Source: CAYVGO01 sp964450725
GTDB lineage: Bacteria > Bacteroidota > Bacteroidia > Bacteroidales > UBA932
Length of the DNA: 54,857 bases
Assembly (NCBI GenBank): GCA_964450725.1
Contig: CAYVGO010000009.1
Coordinates: forward strand, 1-54,857
Reading direction: 5' to 3'
Shown here: in pieces, positions 45,058 to 53,883 of the stretch
Layout of the letters: each line of letters starts with the position of its first letter
How positions within the stretch are numbered: position 1 is the stretch's first letter
Program-made: the position numbers and the translations under genes
Notes under the pieces: generated by a model
Told to the model about the DNA's origin: nothing
Seen by the model: the letters and a program-made list of their open reading frames with translations, nothing else
Databases searched by the model: none

Positions 45058-45121
45058 ATCTAACGTGGAAATTTGTAACGGCATGTGTTGCATTGAAAAC
45101 AGCAGTAAGTTTTCTATAATA

Positions 45122-46345
45122 TTATTTTCTGGCTCTTTTATGTTCAATATCCGGCAAAAAGAGACTGACAGCGCCTAATAACGGCAAAATTGTAGATATT
45201 TGAAAAATAAATTCTATACTCGTTCTATCGGCAAGCCAACCAAAAAAAGCGGAAGCTACGCCAGCCAAGCCAAATGCAAGCCCAAAGAAAATTCCGGCGA
45301 TCATGGATACTTTCCCCGGCATCAGTTCTGTTGCATACACCAAAATTGCAGAAAATGCAGAGGATATAATAATGCCGATAAGTGCAATGAGAACAATTGT
45401 CCAAAACTGGTTGGTATAAGGAAGCATCAGGGTAAATGGGGCTGCACCAAAAATAGAATAGCCGATAATTCGTTTTCTCCCAAAGCGATCTCCTAATGGT
45501 CCTCCTAAGACAGTACCGATAGCCGCAGCAATTAGATAGACAAACAAGTATAACTGAGAAGATTGTACCGAAACCCCAAACTTATCAATCATAAAGAAAG
45601 TAAAGTAATTGGTCATTGATGCTGTAAAAAAGTGTTTCGATACCATTAATACTATCAGTATCAATAACGCCATATTGACTTGCCGCCTTGAGAGTCTATT
45701 TCGAATTACAGCACTAAGCGTTGACGGCTGGAAATTTTTTATTAAAACATGTTTGTACCAATTTCCAACTTTAATCAAAATAAAAATGGCAAGAAGTGCC
45801 GCTAAAGCAAATATACCGATAGAGTGTTGACCCAAAGGGATAATGATAAGTGCCGCAATCAGAGGTCCCACAGCACTACCGGCATTGCCGCCGACCTGAA
45901 AAATCGATTGCGCTAATCCTTTTTTACCTCCCGAAGCTATTTGAGAAATCTGTGAAGAGTTAGGATGAAAAACCGAAGAACCACAGCCAATAAGAGCCAC
46001 TGCAATCAATATAAGATAAATATTAGAGGCTACTGCCAAAAGCAATAATCCGAAAAGGGTAACAACCATTCCTTTTGCTAATGAGTAGGGGCTGTGATGA
46101 CGATCGGCATAACGCCCTACAAACGGCTGCAAGAGCGATGACGTAAGTTGAAAGACCAGTGTTATGATACCTATTTGAGCAAACGTAAATCCAAACTTAT
46201 CTTTTATTATCGGATAAATTGCCGGAACAACAGATTGCATCATATCATTTAACAAGTGGGCAATGCTCACCATAAACAAAATGGAATAAGCAATTTTGTC
46301 TTGCGGATGGTTGGTTACATCTAAAGTATTTGTTTTGAAACTCAT
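45122..46345 (-). CDS. MFS transporter, Fsr (fosmidomycin resistance)-like
   Basis: A 407-residue major facilitator with 12 helices. The N-terminal pattern AHLLNDMMQSVVPAIYPIIK and the loop 2-3 motif GRYADRHH match the fosmidomycin-resistance Fsr family. The second-half counterpart is GGPLGDRFGRKRIIG. Family members export small drugs or metabolites; the physiological substrate here is unknown. It is last of a minus-strand run rarA, hydroxyacid dehydrogenase, MFS, starting 40 bp after the dehydrogenase stop. Confidence 0.88.
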   Translation of the reverse strand: MSFKTNTLDVTNHPQDKIAYSILFMVSIAHLLNDMMQSVVPAIYPIIKDKFGFTFAQIGIITLVFQLTSSLLQPFVGRYADRHHSPYSLAKGMVVTLFGLLLLAVASNIYLILIAVALIGCGSSVFHPNSSQISQIASGGKKGLAQSIFQVGGNAGSAVGPLIAALIIIPLGQHSIGIFALAALLAIFILIKVGNWYKHVLIKNFQPSTLSAVIRNRLSRRQVNMALLILIVLMVSKHFFTASMTNYFTFFMIDKFGVSVQSSQLYLFVYLIAAAIGTVLGGPLGDRFGRKRIIGYSIFGAAPFTLMLPYTNQFWTIVLIALIGIIISSAFSAILVYATELMPGKVSMIAGIFFGLAFGLAGVASAFFGWLADRTSIEFIFQISTILPLLGAVSLFLPDIEHKRARK

Positions 46346-46368
46346 AATATATGGTCATTATTAAATTA

Positions 46369-46391
46369 CGATAATGATGATAGCATTATCG
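46369..46391. repeat. Hairpin at the 3' end of the hydroxyacid dehydrogenase gene
   Basis: CGATAATG (46369-46376) and CATTATCG (46384-46391) are perfect inverted repeats overlapping the stop region. There is no clear U-tract; it may tune readthrough to the MFS gene. Confidence 0.4.
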
Positions 46392-47318
46392 CGTAAAATG
46401 CTCTACAATATTATTTGCTACCATCTGAATCAGCCGTTGTCGACTTTCTACAGAAGCCCAGCCAATGTGAGGTAAAAGAATGAGGTTGTCTTTATTGCGA
46501 ATATTTAGTAAGGGGTTATCTTTAGCCATAGGTTCTTGTTCAAAAACATCTACTGCTGCTCCGGCAATCCAATGATTATCTAAGGCGCTTGCTAAAGCAT
46601 ATTCATCAACAATTTTCCCGCGAGCCGTGTTGACCAAAAATGCCGTAGGCTTCATCATCTTCAACTCTTTTTCTGTCAGCAGTCTGTATGTTACCTTTGA
46701 TAACGGACAGTGAATACTTACTACATCTGACCGCTGCAACAACTCTTCTAAAGATACCCGCAGACTTTGGTCTGTATTATTTTGACCCGATGTAGAAAAG
46801 TATATGGTTTTCATACCATAAACTTTGGCAATTTCAGCCACTCGTCTTCCAATGGCTCCCAATCCTATAATTCCCCATACCTTTCCCGGCAATTCATAAA
46901 ACGGTCGGTCATGGTTGGTAAACAAACGGCTTTGCGCATACTGTCCGCTTTTGACAAATTGGTCATAAAATGAGATATGATGTACTAATGTTAACAGCAT
47001 AGCAAAAGTTACCTGTGCAACACTGTCGGTCGAATAGCCTGCTACGTTTTTGACCGGTAACCCCATTTCACGTGCACACTCCAAGTCAACATTATTCATT
47101 CCTGTTGCTGCAATACAGACTAACTTTAAGTGTGAAAGTTGTAAAAGGATATCTCGCGTAAGTTTTACTTTATTGGTAATCACAACCTGTGCATCTTTAC
47201 AACGTTCTACGATTTGAGAAGGTTCTGTATCGTTGTAGGTAATTAAGTTTCCTAACTGTACTATTGCCGACAAATCGACATTACCTACAGTGTCTGCGTC
47301 TAAAAAAACAATCTTCAT
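46386..47318 (-). CDS. D-2-hydroxyacid dehydrogenase (glycerate dehydrogenase-like)
   Basis: A 310-residue NAD-dependent dehydrogenase reducing 2-oxoacids to D-2-hydroxyacids. The Rossmann motif is GLGAIGRRVAEIAKVYG (from residue 152). The catalytic set is complete: Arg233 (NTARGKIVDE), Glu262 (DVFEQEP) and His284 (LLPHIGWAS). The overall pattern is closest to hydroxypyruvate reductase/glycerate dehydrogenase (HprA). Substrate unproven; D-lactate or others are possible. It lies 5 bp after rarA. Confidence 0.9.
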   Translation of the reverse strand: MKIVFLDADTVGNVDLSAIVQLGNLITYNDTEPSQIVERCKDAQVVITNKVKLTRDILLQLSHLKLVCIAATGMNNVDLECAREMGLPVKNVAGYSTDSVAQVTFAMLLTLVHHISFYDQFVKSGQYAQSRLFTNHDRPFYELPGKVWGIIGLGAIGRRVAEIAKVYGMKTIYFSTSGQNNTDQSLRVSLEELLQRSDVVSIHCPLSKVTYRLLTEKELKMMKPTAFLVNTARGKIVDEYALASALDNHWIAGAAVDVFEQEPMAKDNPLLNIRNKDNLILLPHIGWASVESRQRLIQMVANNIVEHFTR

Positions 47319-47323
47319 ATTAT

Positions 47324-48625
47324 TTATTTTGTGTTATATTTTTCTCCCCAGAGCTTTTGTAAATGCTTGGCAATTTCCTGCTCTTTTGCATTGTCGGCAG
47401 GTGTATAAAAAGTGGTTCCCGACATTTCCTGCGGTAAATATTCCTGCACGGCAAAGTGTTGAGGATTACTGTGAGAGTAGTCATAATTCTTTCCATAGCC
47501 AATTGACTTCATGAGTTTGGTGGGTGCATTTCTCAAATGTAGCGGTACGGGATAGGCGGGGTTATTTTGTATAAAGTCCATGGCCTGATTAATGGCCATA
47601 TACGTAGAATTGCTTTTTGGAGATGTTGCTAAATAGACTGTTGCTTCAGATAATATAATGCGTCCTTCGGGCATTCCGATAACCTGAATGGCTTCAAAGC
47701 AGGCTTGAGCCAGCAGTAAAGCATTTGGGTTTGCCAAGCCAATATCTTCGGCCGCAGAAATCAGCAACCGCCGTGCAATAAACTTAGGGTCTTCACCGCC
47801 GTTAATCATTTTAGCCAGCCAATAGACTGCGGCATTAGGGTCACTTCCTCTGATGCTTTTAATAAATGCCGATATAATATCATAGTGCTGTTCTCCGTTT
47901 TTGTCATACTGAGCCATGTTGTTTTGTAACTTTTCCATCACAATTCGGTTCGTAATCGTCAACCGGTTGTCAGCCACTGCTGTTGCATACAGCACATCTA
48001 AAATGTTATATAACTTACGAGCATCACCTCCGGAGAACTGAAACAGAGCATCTGTTTCTCTCACATCAACCTCTAACGCTGAGAGGTATTTATCTTCTGC
48101 CAAGGCTTTGTCTAACAGTTTTTGCAGGTCGTGTACTTCTAAGGGCTTGAGGATAAAAATCTGACATCGGGAAAGTAAAGGGTTAATTACTTCAAAAGAG
48201 GGATTTTCAGTGGTGGCTCCCAACAGAATAATCTCTCCTTTTTCTACTGCCGCCAGCAGTGAGTCTTGCTGAGCTTTATTAAATCGGTGAATCTCATCAA
48301 TAAACAATATCGGACTTTTGGTATTAAACATTGTCTTATGTTTTGCTTTATCAATGACTTCGCGAACATCTTTTACACCGGCATTGATAGCACTCAGAGC
48401 AAAAAAAGGGTGCTGAAGTTGTTGGGCTATGATTTGTATTAAGGTGGTTTTACCTACTCCGGGCGGTCCCCATAAAATAAACGATGTGAGACGGTCATTC
48501 TCTATCATTTGCCGTAAGATGGCTTGCTTACCCACTAAATGCTCCTGACCTGCGTAATGGTCTAAGGTGTCGGGTCTCATGCGTTCTGCCAAAGGAGTGC
48601 TGTTATTGTGCATGGTGCTGTTCAT
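47324..48625 (-). CDS. rarA: Replication-associated recombination protein A
   Basis: AAA+ ATPase (RarA/MgsA/WRNIP1 family), 433 aa, acting at stalled forks with SSB and the clamp-loader pathway. Walker A is GPPGVGKTT (residues 53-61), Walker B is LFIDEIHRF (D110/E111), and sensor 1 is LLGATTENPSFEV. The C-terminal tetramerisation region contains RLLISAAEDIGLANPNALLL and the NAPTKLMKSIGYG block. Promoter at 48655. It heads the three-gene minus-strand operon. Confidence 0.95.
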   Translation of the reverse strand: MNSTMHNNSTPLAERMRPDTLDHYAGQEHLVGKQAILRQMIENDRLTSFILWGPPGVGKTTLIQIIAQQLQHPFFALSAINAGVKDVREVIDKAKHKTMFNTKSPILFIDEIHRFNKAQQDSLLAAVEKGEIILLGATTENPSFEVINPLLSRCQIFILKPLEVHDLQKLLDKALAEDKYLSALEVDVRETDALFQFSGGDARKLYNILDVLYATAVADNRLTITNRIVMEKLQNNMAQYDKNGEQHYDIISAFIKSIRGSDPNAAVYWLAKMINGGEDPKFIARRLLISAAEDIGLANPNALLLAQACFEAIQVIGMPEGRIILSEATVYLATSPKSNSTYMAINQAMDFIQNNPAYPVPLHLRNAPTKLMKSIGYGKNYDYSHSNPQHFAVQEYLPQEMSGTTFYTPADNAKEQEIAKHLQKLWGEKYNTK

Positions 48626-48654
48626 TCTAAGTTAATGCTCTTTATACTGCATGG

Positions 48655-48662
48655 CAAAGTTA
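48655..48662 (-). promoter_or_regulatory. -7 promoter element for rarA
   Basis: CAAAGTTA reads TAACTTTG on the minus strand, 30 bp upstream of the rarA ATG. Confidence 0.55.
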
Positions 48663-49071
48663 CAACATTTTTCAATGTATGGCAGGATTTGAGGTAGAAA
48701 ACACACTGAAATCAATAAACAACATGAGCCTGTATTAGAAAGTCGGCATACTACATTGTTTTAACAACCATACCTCCTTACCCTTCAGAACTTGCATTCT
48801 GCTGCTCTATACCTTTATCCGACGGTTTCTGTAGACCGTTACATCCGGACTGTAAACACAATTTTTATCGATTTATACGAATTTTTACATAGAAATGTAC
48901 TATATTTGTTGCGAAATGTCAAATTGATTTACTCTAAAGAAGTAGTCAGTATAATGTTATCAGGTCTCTTTGCAAAGTAAGAAAATACTTTCCGCTTTGC
49001 TTGAAAGTTTGCAACTTACGAATTAACTCATATGTTCAGTTCTTTTTTGTTTAATTTAATATTATATCATT
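48663..49071. other. Intergenic stretch, divergent rarA / DUF4469 gene
   Basis: No gene supported. It holds a small hairpin (ACGGT...ACCGT near 48823-48840), a possible plus-strand -7 element TATATTTG at 48901-48908 and the palindrome CTTTGCAAAG near 48968. The nearest start downstream is at 49072. Confidence 0.4.
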
Positions 49072-49809
49072 ATGACAGAGATTAAAGCAATTGCCCACCT
49101 CAACGAGTTAACCAAAGATGTTAACAATGATTATTATTTACGTCCGCAAGTGAGAGGAACACTCTACGCAAGCGACATTATCAAACGCCTTGAAGATAAA
49201 CAGATGGCAACACTCAACGTCAACGGCGAAGCCTTTGTACAACTGTTTTTCAAAGAGTGTATCCTTGCTGTTGGAGAAGGTTACAACATTATTACCGATT
49301 TTTTCCATGCCTCTATCAGCATTGAAGGTGTTATTCTAAGTAACCAACTGGGGCACAACATTCCTGCCGAAGAACTTTCTGTAAGAATGAATCTTAGGCA
49401 AGGTAGTGCTTCACGCTCATCCATCAGTAAAATGTCGGTCAGTGTTGCCGAGCAGCCGGCTCCGACCGGACCTATGATTCAAAGCATTGTAAACCCTACC
49501 AAAAATGAAACGGATACTATCAATGTCGGCAGAATGGTATTGATACAAGGCATACGTCTTGCCGTAAAGGGTGATAAGGAAGATGAAATCGGGGTTTACT
49601 TCACCGCCGTAGAAGGAGGTCAAACAATCCGCATTCCTGCGGAAGAGCTTGCTCCCAATACTGCGACTAAATTACAGTTTCTACTTCCGACATCTGTTAC
49701 CGCCGGAGAGTGGAAAGTAAAAGTTGTAAGCCAAGGAACAGGCGCCAGCGGAAAATTTACTAAAGAGCCACGCTCTTACGAATATCCGACTATTATTAAT
49801 GTAGTCTAA
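49072..49809 (+). CDS. DUF4469-type protein with HU-like DNA-binding domain
   Basis: A 245-residue protein. The N-terminal half (about 1-125) resembles the HU-like domain in Bacteroidota proteins: TLYASDIIKRLEDKQMATLN with VNGEAFVQLFFKECILAVGEGYNI. The C-terminal half (about 140-235) matches the DUF4469 Ig-like fold: GRMVLIQGIRLAVKGDKEDE, then IGVYFTAVEGG and KVVSQG. No signal peptide. Several Bacteroidota encode many such proteins of unknown role. It is alone on this strand; its stop overlaps a hairpin, and a 23-bp palindromic array follows. Confidence 0.82.
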   Translation: MTEIKAIAHLNELTKDVNNDYYLRPQVRGTLYASDIIKRLEDKQMATLNVNGEAFVQLFFKECILAVGEGYNIITDFFHASISIEGVILSNQLGHNIPAEELSVRMNLRQGSASRSSISKMSVSVAEQPAPTGPMIQSIVNPTKNETDTINVGRMVLIQGIRLAVKGDKEDEIGVYFTAVEGGQTIRIPAEELAPNTATKLQFLLPTSVTAGEWKVKVVSQGTGASGKFTKEPRSYEYPTIINVV

Positions 49810-49830
49810 ACCAATCTTTTTGTTTAGACT
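49803..49830 (+). terminator. Hairpin overlapping the DUF4469 gene stop
   Basis: AGTCTAAAC (49803-49811) pairs with GTTTAGACT (49822-49830). The loop is T-rich (CAATCTTTTT), but no T-run follows the stem, so terminator function is uncertain. Confidence 0.4.
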
Positions 49831-49831
49831 A

Positions 49832-49946
49832 TTCAAACCTATAAGTTTGGAGATACCAAACTTATAGGTTTATTAATACCAAACAGGTAAGTTTAGAGAC
49901 ACCAAACCTATAGGTTTGGAGATACTAAACTGATAAGTCAACAAAC
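49832..49946. repeat. 23-bp palindromic tandem array, five copies
   Basis: Units start at 49832, 49855, 49878, 49901 and 49924, exactly 23 bp each. The best unit contains CCAAACCTATAGGTTTGG (49902-49919), an 18-bp perfect palindrome. The other units keep the AAAC...GTTT symmetry with differences. No spacers. Same period and copy number as the array at 9013, but different sequence. Confidence 0.85.
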
Positions 49947-50373
49947 TTCTCCTCTCATTTCATTTCAGTCTGCTACCTAAAGTTAGCCTATCAAAGTACA
50001 TAAGACATTGCTTATAATGACATATTACTACAGATTACTTTGAAAAACTACTTTCAATATAGGTTGTCATTAGAGTAAAATTCATGGTAAGAGTAAAGTA
50101 ATGATGGTATCACCCTTTAAATACCCTGCTCACGCAAACCATCATACACCCGATGTAAACTTTTTTGAAAACATGACCCATAGTTGTAACCACACTTTCT
50201 ATTATTGATTCAGTATTGACTATTTATACCATATTGATTCAGAAAATATTACTTAAGCCAAATTCAATTGTGAAGAGTATGGTATTTCAGTTTAATTAAC
50301 ACTTGTAATATTAAACTTTTCTTCCGGGAAATCATCTATACATCATTTTAATTATCTTATTTCTTACATAAGC
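49947..50373. other. Intergenic stretch before the large barrel gene
   Basis: AT-rich, with stops in all frames and no recognisable gene, RNA or TAnnTTTG promoter. Probably the leader and regulatory region of the gene at 50374. Confidence 0.4.
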
Positions 50374-53190
50374 ATGTTTTACTTTAAGCCACTTATCTTT
50401 ACGTGCATCCTTGTTCTCTTCACCACTCTCTTTACCTACGGACAAACTTCAGTTTCAGGTACTGTGATTGATAGTCTTAACCGTCAGCCTGTTTCACCGG
50501 TAGTTGTTGTTTTAAAGTCCCTGAAAAATCCGAATATGAGCCGTAATGTTGCTACGGATGAAAAAGGTAATTTCACCTTTAAAAATGTTCGCACAGGTAC
50601 ATACACCTTGTTCTTTTCCTATATAGGTTACATTGCCCTTCAGAGAAACATTACACTAAGCGATAATACCCAAGCGCTGAACATAGGAAACATAGCATTG
50701 TTAGAAGATAGTCAATCTATCGAAAGTGTAGAAATTACAGCACAAGCCAATCCAATTATTGTAAGAAAAGATACTATAGAATATGTTGCATCGGCATACA
50801 AAGTCTCAGAAAATGCACAGGTTGAAGATTTACTTAAGAAAATGCAAGGGGTAGAAATTGATAAATCTACAGGTAAGATAACAGTCAACGGAAAAGAGGT
50901 TACTAAAATTATGCTTGACGGTAAACTGTTTTTCAGCGGAGACCCTGCTTTAGCAACTAAAAACTTACCGGCAAATATGGTAGATAAAATACAAGTGGTG
51001 GATAAAAAATCTGACCAATCTCAATTTACGGGCATGGACGACGGGAATGAAGAGACGATTATCAATCTGACCGTTAAATCGGGAATGAAAGAAGGATGGA
51101 TGGGAAATGTTGCAGGCGGTTTGGGTAGAGATATTAAAGACAAAGGATTTACCGATAATAATAACGATTGGCGATTCACCGGCGGGGGTATGGTGAGCCG
51201 CTTTAAAGAGGGACAACAATTGTCGATTATACTGTCCGGCAACAATATCAACAATCAGGGTTTTACGGACGTGGTTGGCTCACAAGCCAGAAGTAACCGT
51301 GGAGGAGGCCGTGCAAGTATTGGCGGTACATCTGTGAACTTAGGAGGTAGCGGAATTACCACATCCTATCTGGGAGGCATTAACTTTGCCGATGAATTTT
51401 TGAATAAGAACTTAAAAGTGACGGCAAGTTATTTTTTGAATAGCAGTGATAATGCTTATAACTCTAAAACCAATAAAGAAACATTTCTCAAAGCAGACTC
51501 CTCTTTACTTTATAACAATATAAGCAGTAGCACGGATAACACTTTAGGACATCGCTTTAATGCGGAAATAGACTGGAGTATAGACTCTGTACACTCCCTC
51601 TTGTTTCGTCCTACAGTTAATTTTGGCAATAACAGTTCTTTAGACACATCTTTCTATCAAACACTTTCATCTTATGGTGATTCAATCAACCAAGGCTCTC
51701 GATTAAGTACATCTGAAAGTAAGAACCTTTCTGCGTCAGGCAGTTTGCTGTACAGATTGAAGTTCGATAAACCGGGTAGAACCTTCTCTACCAATATTAA
51801 CTTTTCATACAGTAATAATATTGCTGAAGGTTACGACTTGTCTTATACTCTAATTTCGTCTAATCCGGACACCATAGACCAAATGGTTAACAACAACGGC
51901 AGAAGTATTAATTACAGTATCCGAGCAACTTATACAGAACCTCTGGGTCGTAACTTCTTTGCGGGTATTACTTACGGATTTAGTCAAAACTTACAACAAC
52001 AAAACAAGGAAACCTATAATAAGGAAGGTGGTCATTACACTCGTTTTATAGATAGTCTCTCCAACCTATTCGATAATAACTTTATCAACCATAATGTAGA
52101 GTTAACTCTACAGAAAAGAGAATTAAAATATACCTATACTGTAGGAATTACCCTACAACCTTCTACCATGACTAGTGTCAACAAAGATACTACCATCCGA
52201 CAACCGCGGTTCAACTTTGCTCCCACAGCAGATTTCACTTACAAGTTTGGAGACAACAATCAACTTCGGTTAGATTATCGCGGACGTACCAATCAACCAA
52301 CCATTTCGCAATTACAGCCTGTTGTAGACAATTCTGATCCACTATACCAAAGAATAGGGAATTATGACTTAGTACCGGAGTTTGTACATAACTTTAACTT
52401 CCGTTACCGCTTTGGAGAACATCGCTCTTCAAAGGCACTATTTGTAAATGGAAACTTCAGTTTTACGCAAGATAAAATTATCAACTCTACCACCATAGAT
52501 AGTACCGGTAAACAAATCGTAAAGCCTGTCAATATCAATGGTATTTACAGCGCCAGTCTGCGTTCAATGTTTAACACCTCACTGAACTCCAAACACAGCA
52601 TTTTAAAACTATTCTACATCTCTAATTTCCTGAACACAAGTTATTCTCGCGGTATAAGCCTTACTAATAATGTCGAGAACAAAAACGACAACTTCAGTAT
52701 TAATGATCGCTTACGCTTTTCATATCGCGGAACGATGCTTGACGGTGGAGTGTTTGGTAGTGTCAACCTTCGTAAAACATGGTATTCTATCCAAAATAAA
52801 AAACAACCTCTTTACATTACCTATTCTTATGGTATAGATGCAATGTTAATCTTGGAGAAAATAGGACTTAATATTGGAAGCGATGTAGGATATACGGGTT
52901 ATGTAGGATATGAAGTCGGTTATGACCAGCCTGTCATTTCGTGGAATGGAGAGGTTACACAGATTCTCTATCGCAACAAACGGCAATCAAGTAATGTCTT
53001 ATCCCTAAAGTTGAGGGTTATAGATATTCTTAACCAAAGCCGCAGTACTAACATTACCACATCTGATAACTACAATCAAATTACGGAAACCAATATATTA
53101 GGACGCTATTTTATGTTTACTCTCGGCTTTCGTTTCGGCTCCTTCGGAAACAGTTCCTCTAATAATAACCGTATGGGTAGAATGCGCTAA
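50374..53190 (+). CDS. Outer-membrane beta-barrel protein with carboxypeptidase-like domain
   Basis: A 938-residue outer-membrane protein. The signal peptide (LIFTCILVLFTTLFTYG) is followed by a carboxypeptidase-regulatory-like beta-sandwich (VSGTVIDSLNRQPVSPVVVV through FSYIGY, about residues 26-110). A plug-like region comes next (DLLKKMQGVEIDKSTGKITV, LDGKLFFSGDPALATKNLPA). A long barrel of the PF14905 type fills the rest, ending in an Asn/Arg-rich tail (NNNRMGRMR). It is related to TonB-dependent receptors, but no SusD partner is adjacent and the plug is atypical. Ligand unknown. Confidence 0.88.
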   Translation: MFYFKPLIFTCILVLFTTLFTYGQTSVSGTVIDSLNRQPVSPVVVVLKSLKNPNMSRNVATDEKGNFTFKNVRTGTYTLFFSYIGYIALQRNITLSDNTQALNIGNIALLEDSQSIESVEITAQANPIIVRKDTIEYVASAYKVSENAQVEDLLKKMQGVEIDKSTGKITVNGKEVTKIMLDGKLFFSGDPALATKNLPANMVDKIQVVDKKSDQSQFTGMDDGNEETIINLTVKSGMKEGWMGNVAGGLGRDIKDKGFTDNNNDWRFTGGGMVSRFKEGQQLSIILSGNNINNQGFTDVVGSQARSNRGGGRASIGGTSVNLGGSGITTSYLGGINFADEFLNKNLKVTASYFLNSSDNAYNSKTNKETFLKADSSLLYNNISSSTDNTLGHRFNAEIDWSIDSVHSLLFRPTVNFGNNSSLDTSFYQTLSSYGDSINQGSRLSTSESKNLSASGSLLYRLKFDKPGRTFSTNINFSYSNNIAEGYDLSYTLISSNPDTIDQMVNNNGRSINYSIRATYTEPLGRNFFAGITYGFSQNLQQQNKETYNKEGGHYTRFIDSLSNLFDNNFINHNVELTLQKRELKYTYTVGITLQPSTMTSVNKDTTIRQPRFNFAPTADFTYKFGDNNQLRLDYRGRTNQPTISQLQPVVDNSDPLYQRIGNYDLVPEFVHNFNFRYRFGEHRSSKALFVNGNFSFTQDKIINSTTIDSTGKQIVKPVNINGIYSASLRSMFNTSLNSKHSILKLFYISNFLNTSYSRGISLTNNVENKNDNFSINDRLRFSYRGTMLDGGVFGSVNLRKTWYSIQNKKQPLYITYSYGIDAMLILEKIGLNIGSDVGYTGYVGYEVGYDQPVISWNGEVTQILYRNKRQSSNVLSLKLRVIDILNQSRSTNITTSDNYNQITETNILGRYFMFTLGFRFGSFGNSSSNNNRMGRMR

Positions 53191-53246
53191 CATGTTAACA
53201 TTTGGTTAAAAAATATTAAACCTTTATATAATCAAATAAGACATAG

Positions 53247-53254
53247 TACCTTTG
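53247..53254 (+). promoter_or_regulatory. -7 promoter element for the Cys-rich lipoprotein gene
   Basis: TACCTTTG ends at 53254, where a GTG could otherwise be taken as a start. The true start is therefore downstream at 53293. Confidence 0.65.
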
Positions 53255-53292
53255 TGCCACTTTATCAATTATTTAATTCTATTGTTTACAAA

Positions 53293-53817
53293 ATGAAAAA
53301 AATCTTTTTTAGTTTTTTGGCATCAGCAATTATGTTTGCAAGTTGTAAAGAACAATGTAATGTTGTTTCTGTTGATGCTGCTTTAGCCAAAGCAACCGAG
53401 TATGTGGGAAAATCTATTGAATTGGGAGGCAAATTAGCCGTACAACCAATTGACTCTACAAACACAACCGTTCTTTATTTTGCTACAAGTTGCACAGACT
53501 GTTCTAAAGCAGTGAAATTAAACGCAGCGGCTAATGTATCTTTGGATACGTTAAAAAACGGTGAGTGTTACGTATTCACCGGAACTTTATCGTCTAAAGA
53601 TATTGATACCACTGCATTAAAAGAAATGCAAGCAAAAGGACAATGTTGCCCGGTATTGGCAGAAAAAGTGGCTGCTGAGGGTAAAGTTACATGTTACATG
53701 TTTGACGTTACTTCAGCAAAAGCAACTACTTGCGACAAAATTCAAGCATGTTGTGCAAAAGAAGGTGAGTCTTGCAAAAAAGAAAATGCAACTTGCTGTG
53801 ATTCTACCAAAAAATAA
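53293..53817 (+). CDS. Cysteine-rich lipoprotein, unknown function
   Basis: A 174-residue predicted lipoprotein: signal MKKIFFSFLASAIMFASC with the acylated Cys at residue 18. About 14 cysteines are present, including TSCTDCSK, QCCPV and a tail with two CC pairs (ACCAKEG and TCCDSTKK). The central part (VGKSIELGGKLAVQPIDSTN) may be an OB-like fold. Metal or Fe-S-related binding, or redox chemistry, is an inference from composition alone. It ends in a strong terminator, and sufE starts 10 bp beyond. The GTG start at 53254 is rejected because it sits in the promoter. Confidence 0.75.
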   Translation: MKKIFFSFLASAIMFASCKEQCNVVSVDAALAKATEYVGKSIELGGKLAVQPIDSTNTTVLYFATSCTDCSKAVKLNAAANVSLDTLKNGECYVFTGTLSSKDIDTTALKEMQAKGQCCPVLAEKVAAEGKVTCYMFDVTSAKATTCDKIQACCAKEGESCKKENATCCDSTKK

Positions 53818-53840
53818 TAAGAAGTTATCTTATTAATCTG

Positions 53841-53873
53841 GAGTTCTAAATTTTTATTTAGAACTCTTTTTTT
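53841..53873 (+). terminator. Strong rho-independent terminator
   Basis: A perfect 11-bp stem (GAGTTCTAAAT / ATTTAGAACTC) with a TTTT loop and a T7 tail. It ends 10 bp before the sufE ATG. Confidence 0.9.
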
Positions 53874-53883
53874 ATGTTTACAT

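Noticed and set aside
53254..53292. GTG start for the Cys-rich lipoprotein
   Set aside because: The GTG overlaps the last base of the -7 element; the ATG at 53293 gives a proper lipoprotein signal.
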